Origin: Mucidula mucida
Lineage: Eukaryota > Basidiomycota > Agaricomycetes > Agaricales > Physalacriaceae
Direction: 5' to 3'
Assembly (NCBI GenBank): GCA_015501055.1
Contig: JADNYV010000406.1
Span: 1-31,288 of the forward strand
DNA: 31,288 bases
Below the pieces are notes generated by a model that saw only the letters and a list, made by a program, of their open reading frames with translations, did not search any database and was not told the DNA's origin. The translations under genes were made by a program, and so were the position numbers. Positions 21,260-31,288 of this stretch are shown one piece after another; positions within the stretch are counted from its first letter, which is position 1, and the number at the start of each line of letters is the position of its first letter.

Positions 21260-22104
21260 GTGGTGAAGAGAGAGAGAAGCAGGAGTTGAGAGGGGGATTC
21301 CCGTCAGAGAGTAAATAGTCGATTCTATAATTGGCGCTGCCCTGACGCGCAATTTAAACTGCAGGCTTTGAGTTTAGCAGGGAATCCTGTCCAATAAAAC
21401 GGACTCTATAGTCTGCTATAGAGATCCATAGTTCCATTGAGGACGAATCGACCATCTTGGCTGTCAGAAAACGGCAGGCTAGAATCGCAGAAGACGGTGA
21501 GTGTTCTTTTTCATCATAAAAGGAAGAAACAAAGAAATTTGACGTCCACTCTTGCCCCAATCAGCTGCAAAGAACAAATGAAGCACTGTTATAGACAAAA
21601 GCAGGACAAGGCAGGTTCGAACTCCGACCAGGACCGGCGTGTGGTACGATGTTTCTTTCTTTGATCTTCCATCATCTCGACTCGGGAGAACCGAACGGTA
21701 TGAAGAAGCAAGATCTCGTGGCATACTGTGGCTCTGACTGAGCAAAAGACTTCTCTCACCATGCCCCATCGCCTACTAGTACGCGGCCATGCTTCCACGG
21801 CTTCAGCACCCTTAGTCAGTGCCTGCGAACGACGTCCTTCCGGCATGCCAATGGAGAGGCACAACTCTTTGAACTCAGACCATTAAACCCATCAGAAGGC
21901 GAAATTTCCTGAACCGACAATTTGGTTAATTCCCACTTCGGATTCCTATCTTATGAAAGAGAATATCACGCGAAGCATCGAAGCAACTCGTTGTAGACGA
22001 CAAGAAGATGTAGAGTCGCCAGTATTAGAAGGCACCTGAACTTGGGCGAGATGCGTCTGCGCGTTCATTTCCAACTTCATTCTCTCTTCTCTCAAGTTTT
22101 CGCG
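21260..22104. other. Divergent intergenic region between P450 and DUF6534 gene
   Basis: About 0.85 kb shared upstream region of two divergent genes. It has short frames only, none family-like. A CCAAT motif faces the P450 at 21330-21334. No repeat or RNA gene was seen. Confidence 0.4.
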
Positions 22105-23982
22105 ATGATGCTGCCAGCCACTCTGCAGAGCCCAGGCGAACAGAGCCCCCTCGATAACACGTAGGTGAACCGTGTGATCTGTGTCCTTCACTGTCTTAAA
22201 AGATTCCAGAATGGGTGTCATGCTCATCGGTGTGATCGTGAGTGCCGTGCTGTACGGGGTGTCTATTGGACAGACTTTGTACTATTACACCAGTACGTGT
22301 TTGTCCTTGTTCACTTGCAGGACTCCTCACCTTCCTTCACAGCATACTCGAAGGACGCTTGGTATCTTAAACTGCTGGTGTGTCCGCTTACTTCGACCGT
22401 GATGGCCCCGAGTTTGTTCTTATCGCTGATCAGGTCGCCACCACTGTCTTTTTCGACACTCTTCATCTAATCTTTATAACTCAAACTAGCAAGTCTCTAT
22501 TCAAATTCATCGTGCGATTGCTCTGATATCGTCGATCTAGTGTACCATTACTTGATACTTAATTATTAGTTCGTGGGGAGTTCCAGTTCAACGTACCCGT
22601 GCTGACTGACCTTTTGCAGCAAACCCACTGCTCTGACGCATATAGTCTGGTGAGTCTATTACTCCAACAGGAAAGACCACGCCTGATGTCTAGATACTGC
22701 AGGAGCGTCGTTATGGAAGCCCTTCCAACCGTGAGCCCGTTACTCCAAAGGAGGCTGAACGATCGGCTGACTTTCTCCAGGGAGTCACCGGCGCGCTAGT
22801 CCAATGGTACGCCTGCCTCGCTCGTTTGCTGGGCACTGATAACCAATTTCGCTCAGCTTCTACACCTACCGCGTATACCACCGTGCGTTCCTTCTCCATT
22901 CGTTATGTTGCTGTCTATAACGAAGTCGTGAAGTGAGCAAGAAGAGTATCGTTTTGACAGGCGTCATCTTGCTTTTGGTTATCGGAAATGCAGGTTAGTG
23001 CATCGCAGTCTCCGTCGTTCCTTGACTAAGATTCTTTTGTTATAGGTTGTGGAACTGGTCAGTAACGGCATCAATTACCGTCGTCAATCCTCATGCAACT
23101 GTCTTCCTCCGTAGGATGGGTCATACTCGCCATGTTCGAAAAGAGCTACACCGGCCTGTTGGATATCAACGTCAGTTCGAATAGCGGACGCGTCTCGTTG
23201 TGACACTAACAGGGTGTTCACCCAAAGGCTCTCACCATGACGATCAATGCGCTCTCAGTCGGAGCCGACGTTCTGATTTCCTTGAGCCTGTGTATCATAT
23301 TTCAGACATCGAAGACTGGCTTCCGGAGGTCCGACAGCATGCTCACTAAACTTGTGCGTACAGTTTCGTCCTGCTTTCATTCTATTCATCATTTATGACT
23401 TCGCCAGACGATATTCTTCATGAATACCGGACTGTAAGCTGCTTTCTGCATCGATGATTTTGAAAGCTGAGATTTTGTTCGCGCGCTACTAGAGCTACAA
23501 GGTACTTAGTAATCACCTCTTCGTTGACTCTCGCTCATTCTGTTATTAGCATGTGCGCCATTGGTTCTCTTGTATCAGTAAGACGTCACCATTAAGTCAA
23601 TACGACATGCTGACGGCTGCCTCAGCTGGCCGCATCGCCAAATTCTCTCATATACGCTCTTTGGTATTTCTGCATCGGCCGTCGTGAGTGAAATCATCCA
23701 CCGCGCTCCCTCTAGTTCAAATCCAGACTGCTAGTGTATGCCAACTCGCTCCTCGCGGCCCTCAACGCTCGTAACATTATCCGGGGACGCACGGAAGACG
23801 TCGATGAAATCTCATTGCAAACAGTGACTCCCATGAGCCATGTCAGCTCTGATGGTCGTACACCGAATATCTCTATCCGAATCGATACCAGGCAACAATA
23901 CGATGCAGAAATGGCGCTCGAGCGCAAGGAAGCCTCTTCCATGGTTGGTTGTTTCGGAATCAGTAAGACGCGGGGTTTATAA
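22105..23982 (+). CDS. DUF6534 multi-pass membrane protein, about 334 aa, 18 exons
   Basis: The spliced product starts MMLPATLQSPGEQSPLDNTM and then GVMLIGVIVSAVLYGVSIGQ (TM1). About seven hydrophobic segments follow, with family landmarks YSKDAWYLKLLVATTVFFDT, LHLIFITQTMYHYL, GALVQCFYTYRVYHLSKKS, the C-terminal membrane block SPNSLIYALWYFCIGRLYAN and the signature YANSLLAALNARNIIRGR. The tail after residue about 270 is polar. Seventeen introns all keep frame: the first at 22161-22209, the fourth a GC-AG intron at 22489-22540, and two microexons, 12 nt (23046-23057) and 9 nt (23493-23501). The family is abundant in Agaricomycetes and looks like a 7-TM protein, but its role is unknown. Divergent from the P450; convergent with the next F-box gene at 149 bp. 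Confidence 0.88.
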
Positions 23983-24131
23983 AATGTTTGTGTAGATCAA
24001 ACGCCCCCCGTCCGTAGCTTAGGCGGGGACCCACACTCTTTAACATTATTGTACGTATTCTGATCTTGATACCGAGCTCGTAACTAATAAGATATGCGTA
24101 GACTTCGTTTATACTGTGGACTGGATTTAGT

Positions 24132-25380
24132 TTATATCAAATTGATTTGGTAAAGACGTACCAGTAAGACCGCCATCGAAGCCGCAAGAGAAACAACACA
24201 GTGTACTTCTTCAACCATGTCCTTTAGCTCCGCAATCTCATCCTCGCTTCCTTCGAAACACAACGCCGCAGATATGAACTTCAACCGCGGACGTCGATGC
24301 TTCGCAAGGACCATCAGATCCGCAAATTCGTAGGCGCGCTCGATCGCCAGATGCACCAAACCCGGGCAAAGCGAAGCATCGCAAGCCAGCGCAGCGGTAA
24401 TCCGCGCGTCCTCGTCGTGCATGAACCGGACGACATTCGGCAGCCTCGCAAGCCAGCGTGTAAACGCGTCAACATCGCTCTCCTTCAAGCTGCCACGGAT
24501 ATCGATAGACTGGAGGTTTACGGGCAGCCACCCCGGCTGGCTCCACTGCATGAACACAACCTGCCAGGAACCCCACTTCGGCGCCATCTCACAGTCGACT
24601 ATCACCAGGTTCTGCAAGGCGGGCACTTTCATGCTGGCGAGGAAATGCGGCGCCCAGCGCACGCGTGTGAGATCGAGCTCTGTGAGGTGGCTGAACGTGA
24701 GCGCTGGCAGAGTCTCGGCGGCGGGTTGGAGGCACTGGATGGTGTCCAGGCATATACGCGCCGCGTTAGGGATGCGTGCAAGTATGTCGAGCAACTCCTT
24801 CATCGGGATGTCCCGCAGGCGATGATGCTCCAGGCGCCCGTGTAGGTTGTTCAGCTCAAAGTCGACGATGCTGGGCACGATAAGGCTGTATACTCCCCGG
24901 CTGCACAGCCCGTCCGCGCTGAAGAAGCGCAATTTGGGCGGCGCTGTCTGCCCCCAGAAGGACTCGGACGCGAGCTTTTGATCGCCAGCGGCGACGTGCA
25001 GCGCGTCTAGACGCGTAAAAGCATCCCGCCTGCCTGGGTGAATCTTGTACATGACGCGCATAGGCACCGCGGCGTATACCCAGTTTTCCGCCGTGGTGAG
25101 GAGAATGGTTTCTAGCTCCGCGCCGTTGTAACCAAGATAGCGGGGAATGGTCACGTAGAGAGGAGCTGCCTTAGCGCTCGCGAGCTGTCGCTTAATGGTG
25201 GATTGCGAAACGTGGTTGAGGTCGATGATTCCGAAGAGGCGAGGCGTGAATAGGGACGATCTCGTTCCAGCTCTGACAGGTCAGTCGGAGGGGAAGGAGG
25301 AATTGGATCCCCCACTTGAAGATGCCAATCTCGAAGGCTCTGGCGAGGAGCTCAGAGGGGAGTTCGCTGATTAATGACAT
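24132..25380 (-). CDS. F-box protein with leucine-rich tail, one frame break near 25251
   Basis: The start MSLISELPSELLARAFEIGI and then LLPLRLTCQSWNEIV form a compact F-box (residues 1-45). The expected continuation (TPRLFGIIDLNHVSQSTIKR, then QLASAKAAPLYVTIPRYLG) is present but one base out of frame, so literal reading stops at 25192. From YVTIPRYLGYNGAELETILL the second frame is open for 340 codons with LRR-like strands (LPALTFSHLTELDLTRVRWA, VPALQNLVIVDC, LPVNLQSIDIRGSL) to the stop at 24132. An in-frame 65-bp intron (GTCCCT to AAG) could bypass the slip but would delete the conserved W/F-GIIDL block, so I prefer a one-base insertion, either a real mutation or an assembly error. Presumed SCF ubiquitin-ligase adaptor. 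Confidence 0.75.
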
Positions 25381-26249
25381 GATGGCAGGAAAATGGGAAA
25401 TTGTGTGCTGTGTGTGTTGTTCACCAGCGAAGTTTTTAAATGACAACCTGGCAATGGAGACCAGCTGATGGAGACATTCGCTGCCGCTATAGTAACTGTA
25501 GTACGAGGAGAGATGATCGACATTGATCCGCTGGAAATCCCTGAGCGGCTCCGACAGAGTGAATGAACATGGTCAAGAGTCCACCAAAGCGTCAAAAAGT
25601 ATGTAGGTGGCAACAAAGTTTTGCATGTCGAAATGATCAAGTTCAACGATTCCGATAGGAGCATGCAAGTCAATTGACTACTTACTTGAGTAGCTGACCG
25701 TCTGATAGAGAAGCATCAGAATATGATTGTCTGTGTCATCAGATAGCTTTGTCGAACCACCGGTCAAGTTTCTCCTTCCAGACAAAGGCATCCGCGCAAT
25801 GGACACACACGCCCTTGGACGTCGCAGCCTGACCCTGGTAAGTATTACGGAGAACAATAGCACGAATCTAGGGATGATCGCAGAACAAGAAGTGTAGTTT
25901 ACGGTGCTTTTCGAGACGTGGTTGCTCATTTATTCCATCGAAGTTGTTGGGCGAAAGGCAGTAAAGCGATTCCGGCGGTCAGGCCTTCAAGACAAGTTTA
26001 CACGATCACGTGTGATCACTTAGCTCTGTTCTCACCTTCGTGTGCTCAACTTCATCACAGACCTACTAAAATGTTCAGTTGTTCGAATCCAGGCCTGTGC
26101 TTTCCTGTCTCTCCGCAAACAATGGCGCCACAAAGAAGCACTGCAGGGCTGCCCGAACTTGATTGTCCATTGTCCATTCTGATCAATGGATAGGCGCCCG
26201 ACTATTTTTTTTGATATGATATCTCCAAATAGGACAAGAACAGCCACAG
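25381..26249. other. Intergenic region, no gene recognised
   Basis: About 0.87 kb upstream of the F-box gene. Frames are short and unlike any family. A TTGTCCATTGTCCATT direct repeat and a small inverted repeat TCCATTCTGATCAATGGA lie near 26163-26190; no role is claimed. Confidence 0.35.
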
Positions 26250-27400
26250 TTCTCTGACTATAAAGCCTCGAGAATGGGTGTCTCCCTCTTTCCTCAGGAC
26301 CCCCAGGACAGGTTGTCATTCTCCTCACCGTTATCTCCCTTCTTCTAAACGTATTCACAGGACCGAACGATGAGCCGACGCGCCGACACCGAGGAAGGAC
26401 AGAGGCTGACAGCCAGGACGACGCCTGGCTGTCGATGAGAGGACTTGTGCGTTGTCCCCAGTTTCTATCGACCGTTCACTGCTGATCATCGCATCTAGGG
26501 GATGGTCCTCTCATCAACCCAAAGTACGTCTCGGCGTTCTGACCATCATTGACATCGCTCACTACTGCCCTAGGACGACATCACGATTAGAGGGATGCCG
26601 CATTCGCCGTCGATACGGGCGTGCGCTCTCATTCGGCGTTCACAAGGCGGCGGAGCATAGTCTGCGCGTACCATCAATCGTCTTCCCCGCCTCTGCGCGT
26701 TCAGGCCCTCGCCAGTCCTGACGGCATAGTGTCGTGGGTCGAGATCGGGTGCCGCCTATCCTCCGACGAGTCTCGCCCCTCCAAACTCACCGCGGCGTTC
26801 AGCTGGTTCTGGCGTACGCGGTGGCCGCGGTTGTGGATCGCACTTTTCCTTCGTTGTTCATCTGGATCTGATGCGTGCGTCCGCCGCGCCTCCCAGGGGT
26901 GGGGTTGTAGGGCAGTACTCTGTCTGTCGACGCTACTGGTTCGCCAGAGCATAAGGCAACGTCCGACCACGAGGTTAAACTGGTCGTATCTTTTCGCCTA
27001 CGCTGCGGGGTCGGAGCGTCCCCTCGTGTGTGTAGGTGAGGGATGCGGGATTGGTTCTACCCTGATTGAACCCGTCCGTTCGGTCTGCGCCTATTGGGGG
27101 TGAGCTCAGCAAAAGGCCCTCGGGTGCAGGCCGGCGGGGAGGTGTAATGGTCGTAAGTGTTCATTTAAATTGGCTAGTGTCTTCTTGGTGTTGACGCACA
27201 TTTTAGTAGGCCATTGCATTGACACTGGGGCTCGCAGAGTACTCGCCATACAATGCGGGTCTGACGTCTATGGGCGTTGGGGGCTTGGGGCGCCACAAGT
27301 CACCCGGTTCCTGGAATCGGTCACTATCCGGCAGTGTTCCGCACGCTCCCTTGTCGTGGGTTCCGGGCTTAGCCTTCGGGTGACCAAACAGCGTGTTAAA
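26250..27400. other. Coding-like but unassigned stretch, relatively GC-rich
   Basis: Several plus-strand fragments look like exons between plausible GT-AG sites: GPPGQVVILLTVISLLLNVF (one hydrophobic helix) near 26300, DGPLINPK near 26500, and AIALTLGLAEYSPYNAGLTS followed by MGVGGLGRHKSPGS near 27210-27390. A 160-codon frame runs 26621-27103. I could not join them in one frame with consistent phases and recognise no family. It may be a decayed or highly diverged gene, or chance. Confidence 0.25.
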
Positions 27401-27864
27401 GTGTGAGCCTAAGACCGATTTTCTTATTTTCTTTTTGTGGTGCGACCTGGAGAGTACATATCTGAGTCTTCTTTTCTGTTTCCGGTTTAGAGTCTTGACC
27501 ACGCTGATGACCCGGGCTCTCTACCTTCCGCTTGCAAAGTTTATTAGAGACAGAGGTCAGTAAACACCTCATGTTCTTCGTCTTCGTCACATTCACAATG
27601 TCGAGTCCTCCCGCCCGCGTCGAAAATCTATGATTGCTCGTGCGGTGCTACTACATTTTATTTTTCATTTCTATGGAAGCGTAGGTAATTCATCAAGGTA
27701 CCTTCTCGTCACGCACTGTGAACACCAGAAGCCCGAGGCAACGCAAGCCTCATCCAAAGCGATCCGCGAAGCACTCAATCCACAATCATCATTTCATGAA
27801 TCCCAGTACTTAAAAAACAAAATAATGATAATATTTCCGTTAATCTATTGGTAGTATTCTGACA
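27401..27864. other. Spacer before the saccharopine dehydrogenase 3' end
   Basis: About 0.46 kb, AT-rich toward 27864. No gene was seen. It likely holds the 3' UTR of the minus-strand gene to its right. Confidence 0.35.
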
Positions 27865-30800
27865 TTAATAATCAACTTCAACCTCACACCTGCCCACACG
27901 CTCCACCATCTCAATCCCATTCGCCTCCAGCTCCCTCAAAATCGGCACGCGCATACTCTCATCGCCCGGCCCTATCACACCACGAATTGCCACGCGACCA
28001 TCCAGTACCAGCAGTGCCGCCAGCGCCACAGGCAGCCCCACTGTCTTCGCCATCGCACTATACCTCTCGTCCCCCGTTACATACAACTGCGCCGTATGCA
28101 CCTCGCCATCCTCCGTCTCGATGCGATGGACCAACAGCACCATATCCCGTTCACTCTTCCCATACTGGAACTCCGGGTCGCGCGCGAGCACACCAGCAAG
28201 GTAATCGAGCGAACTGCTCGCTCGGGGGTTGTACTTCGGCAACGCGCCCTTGGACACGGAATCGCGGAACTTGGTCATCTTGAGCCTATCCTCGGCTTGC
28301 GCCCACTCCGTTTCCGAAAGTGGGGTGGTGTCCAGAAACCCTGCCTGCCGGATTTCCTCCATGAACGTGCAAAAGCCGGGACACCTATATATAACATCGA
28401 TATAACGGATGTACTGATAAGAGAGAAACGATATACCTCAACGTTCCTCGAATGAACTGTCTCAACTTTGTGGCGTCAAGCTCATATTCTCCAATATAAG
28501 GCATGCTGTTCCTGTTCGGGTAGGCCTCCAAGACCGAATTCTCGTTGACATTCACCTCGAAATGCGGAATATATGCCTTCGACATCTCGCCTGCCTTGAC
28601 CTCCGCCACTCCCTTGGAATTCAGATACCTAGCCGGATTCATGAAACCAGATAGCGCGCCTCGTGGGTTCCAGCTGAACTTGTACTTTAACGGATGATCC
28701 ATCTTGACCGAAAAGTCGGGCAGTCCACCGCAGAAGGATGCGAATTTAACAATCTCTTTGTTCTCTGCTTGAAGTCGCTTAATCATCGAGATGGCGGTGA
28801 GATGGTCAATGCCCGGGTCCAGTCCAATTTCGTTGAGAAGTGTGACACCGGCGGCTTCAGCGCTGGGAAAGCGTAAGCTTTAGAAGAGCGCATCATCGAG
28901 GAAAAGGACAGACTTGGAATGCAGAGCCTTCATCTCATCAGAGATGTACGACGCGGTAACAAGGTGCTTCTTGTGCTCGATGCATAGTTCCGCTACTTTC
29001 GGATGGTACGTGGCCGGGAGAAGACTAGATGGAATAGTTGAAGCGAGTATCAACAGAGCGACAAATATCCACACCTTATTACAACATCGGCAGTTTTAAG
29101 CACTTCGACAATGTTGGTGAGATCGCTCAGGTCCTGCTGAACATAACTGGCATTGGCGTGCGATTTAGTAAGCGCTTCCAATTCATCCAAAGAGTTGCTA
29201 GCTGGGTAAACATCAGTCTTGTCCGACAAAAGTGGGAAAGACAAACCGATCGTGACACGACGATTCTGATTCTCGGCAATCTTATCAACGACGGGACCAG
29301 CGACCATTCCACTACCCAGAATCAGCACATGCTTTTCCGACGGTCTGTGAGCAGCTAGCCACGCATGCTTTTCAGTCAACTGGCCGTCAAGCGCGATAGT
29401 AGCCCTGTCAAGTGCCACTCCAAGTTCGCCTGCGTCTTCGCCAGCGTAGCTGGCTACGACAGAGCGTAAATAAGGCAGCAGAGCACTCGAAAAGTGTTTG
29501 GACGCGTCGAGCGGAATCGACGTAGGTAATATATCCACGGACATGATCCGTACTTCGGGTAGCTCGTCTGAAGGCCGAATGCTAAAGGAAGGGTCCGAGA
29601 GTGTCGTTGCGTGCGTCATGAATTCAAGACCACCCTAACTTATTAAGCACGCCGCGGTAAAGAGCAAGAAGAGAGCCTACTTCGGGATCACAACTAATGT
29701 CGCCAATGTTGGTCATCCTCCACCCAGCATGGGCACGAGAAAGGGCCATACGAAGGTCATCGCCAGACATCAATCGAGGGAATCCGGGAGCCCATCCTCC
29801 ACCATTGAGGAATAGAGTGAGATATGGGGCAATCTATCTCAGAGAGATGAAAATATGTAGGAAGGCAATTGAAAGCTACTACCTTTGAAGAAAATACCGA
29901 CTTGTAAAGATTCGGCTTGGCGTAGTACTCTTCACGAGAATAACCATTATCTTTGTTTACAAAGTAATCCGAAGGGTTTCGCATGTACAAGGTACACTGG
30001 GGAAGAGTTAGTCTATTGTTGAAAACGTTCCTCGCCAGAATACCTTTCGAAGATCCGTGTCTGGGTTGGCAACGAATGACGGCAAATCATCAGGTGCCGA
30101 TGGACTGAATAGGTAGTTCCGAAAGTGCATCAAGGCATCCTTTAGCGACGTTTCCTGTACCAGTCAGTCCAATTACGAATGGCCCTAGGGCCTTTGGCGT
30201 TCCTTCTGTAGCTATGCGATGCCAATGCCGCGTAAAGCTGCGCGTAAGTGATCCAGGGAGGGCAAACTATGTGGCCGGGGAGTGTATAGAAACGGCGACG
30301 CGATGCCGTGATGCAAGTGTGATTGTGCCGTGGACACCGAGCGACTCGAAGACGCCTGCGAAACCCGCGAACCAACCGAAGCCAACTGTGCGCCTGCCAT
30401 GGTCGTCAGTGAGCATCTCAAAGTCTACTAATCGCGGAGGACGAGAGCGTGGATCGAGAAACGAGAACAGGAGGGGCATATTGTACGACTGGGCCTTGGC
30501 GGTGTGAGAGAACATCATGTGGGTGCGTTGGACATCGCCTAATGGTGTTGTAATGAGCTCGTCGAGGGGCGGCTTCCTTGACGCCTAGGTGTATATGCGC
30601 TTCTTTCAGACTAGAGACGATGTTGGCGCCAGCCTATATGCGCGTCAATAGGCGTATACGAGTTCTCTGGAGCACGTACCCTGATGAATTCGCTGTCAGG
30701 GAATATACGCCTGTCGCAGTGCTCAACGTGGACTTGGACGCCCTCCTTGGAAACGAGTTCGTGCACGGCGTCGGGCGGTTAGTGGGCATCGCCGTTCCCA

Positions 30801-30884
30801 GATCCTCGTCGGGTCCTCCCTGCGTATGCCGACGACGACTTGGCACCGCGACAGACGCGCAATTGGCGCTCTAGCCCAGGACAT
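27865..30884 (-). CDS. Bifunctional lysine-ketoglutarate reductase / saccharopine dehydrogenase homologue with frame breaks in the reductase half
   Basis: The AASS/LKR-SDH arrangement degrades lysine through saccharopine. The N-terminus [20 protein letters not shown] is Arg-rich without acids, fitting a mitochondrial presequence, then [16 protein letters not shown]. Reductase landmarks: [56 protein letters not shown] and [20 protein letters not shown]. These lie in different frames, needing one-base corrections near 30776, 30573, 30338, 30220 and 30092. From [11 protein letters not shown] onward all is clean through six introns: [40 protein letters not shown], the Rossmann motif [75 protein letters not shown], ending in CEVEVDY. 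The dehydrogenase half should be functional if translated; the reductase half is doubtful as read. Cytosolic biosynthetic Lys9 is the alternative for the C-terminal half alone, but the fused LKR domain argues against it. Confidence 0.85.
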
Positions 30885-31288
30885 GGTGGTATTGTAGGTC
30901 CGGGTTGTAGCTTCTCGTTAGATCCGCCCGACTATCACCGGGTAATGTCAGGCGACGAAAAGAGGGGCTCAGCAGGCTACGACGAGCTAGATGGAATCAG
31001 AATGAGTGATCTCGACGACGGACTCACTGGTATAGCTCCTTGGGGGTCGTCCTGTCAGCGTCTAGGCTGCCATAAACGAGGGGCGTTTCAATTTGGACAT
31101 GATCAGTTCAAGTACCCTTTGATTACGGCACGACGCCGGAGCCGCTTGAATAAGCTCGACGCTGTCGACGACGTCGACGGTAAACGCTAAGGACGATGCC
31201 GGCTGCGCCAAAAACCGCCGATCATCCAGGCCCAGGACTCAGTTCATGATGGTCAACGTTTCTTGTATTACTATCCATTCCGCAAATA
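30885..31288. other. Right-edge region, no gene recognised
   Basis: About 0.4 kb upstream of the LKR/SDH start. A plus-strand frame (30840-31190) overlaps the start of that gene and has no family features. A GTCGACGACGTCGACGG repeat near 31160 is simple sequence. It probably contains the LKR/SDH promoter. Confidence 0.35.

Noticed and set aside
26050..26100. GTTCGAATCC resembling a tRNA T-loop
   Set aside because: The flanking bases do not form a T-stem, and no acceptor or anticodon arm could be built around it. A similar GGTTCGAACTCC near 21615 also fails.
27860..30890. Spermidine synthase-saccharopine reductase fusion known from some basidiomycetes
   Set aside because: The N-terminal half has LKR landmarks ([28 protein letters not shown]), not spermidine synthase motifs.
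1..31288. Transposon, LTR, CRISPR or prophage content
   Set aside because: No terminal repeats, reverse transcriptase, transposase or spaced repeat array was seen on either strand by eye.

Overview
The window looks like nuclear DNA of a mushroom-forming basidiomycete (Agaricomycete type). Nearly every gene is cut by short introns of about 45-60 bp. The families are typical of these fungi: F-box/leucine-rich adaptors, MYND-finger proteins, a DUF6534 membrane protein, a DUF6699 protein, and a many-intron P450 next to an alpha/beta hydrolase. I found no rRNA, tRNA, CRISPR array, intact transposon or prokaryotic operon. All exon models were made by eye from frame, GT-AG sites and family motifs.

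Layout, left to right. Gpi1/PIG-Q of GPI-anchor synthesis (35-2309, +) converges on a Ser/Pro-rich protein of unknown function (2343-3263, -). A TauD-type 2-oxoglutarate dioxygenase (4216-5471, +) converges on a GH5 glycoside hydrolase (5515-7194, -). Then come an F-box tail remnant (about 7447-7640, +) and two F-box proteins (8305-9875 and 10163-11806, both -). Two tandem MYND-finger paralogues follow (12197-14093 and 14286-16277, +), each broken at a different place. Next are a DUF6699 protein (16363-17181, -), an alpha/beta hydrolase lacking its nucleophile region (18219-19007, -) and a complete P450 (19220-21259, -). The P450 is divergent from an 18-exon DUF6534 membrane protein (22105-23982, +). 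A third F-box gene with one frame slip (24132-25380, -) precedes a 2.5 kb stretch with no recognised gene. Last is a lysine-ketoglutarate reductase/saccharopine dehydrogenase fusion (27865-30884, -), whose reductase half has several single-base frame breaks while its dehydrogenase half reads cleanly.

Functionally this is a mix of housekeeping (GPI anchor, lysine catabolism), secondary or xenobiotic metabolism (P450, hydrolase, dioxygenase, GH5) and the fast-evolving F-box and MYND families. I see no single pathway linking the genes and no convincing new multi-gene system. The most notable signals are the damage pattern (reciprocally broken MYND twins, a half-damaged fusion enzyme, a hydrolase without its nucleophile) and fine splicing features (a GC-AG intron, 9-nt and 12-nt microexons, a catalytic His codon split by an intron). 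Because likely essential gpi1 also shows junctions that do not keep frame, part of the single-base damage may be consensus error or a defective allele rather than true decay.
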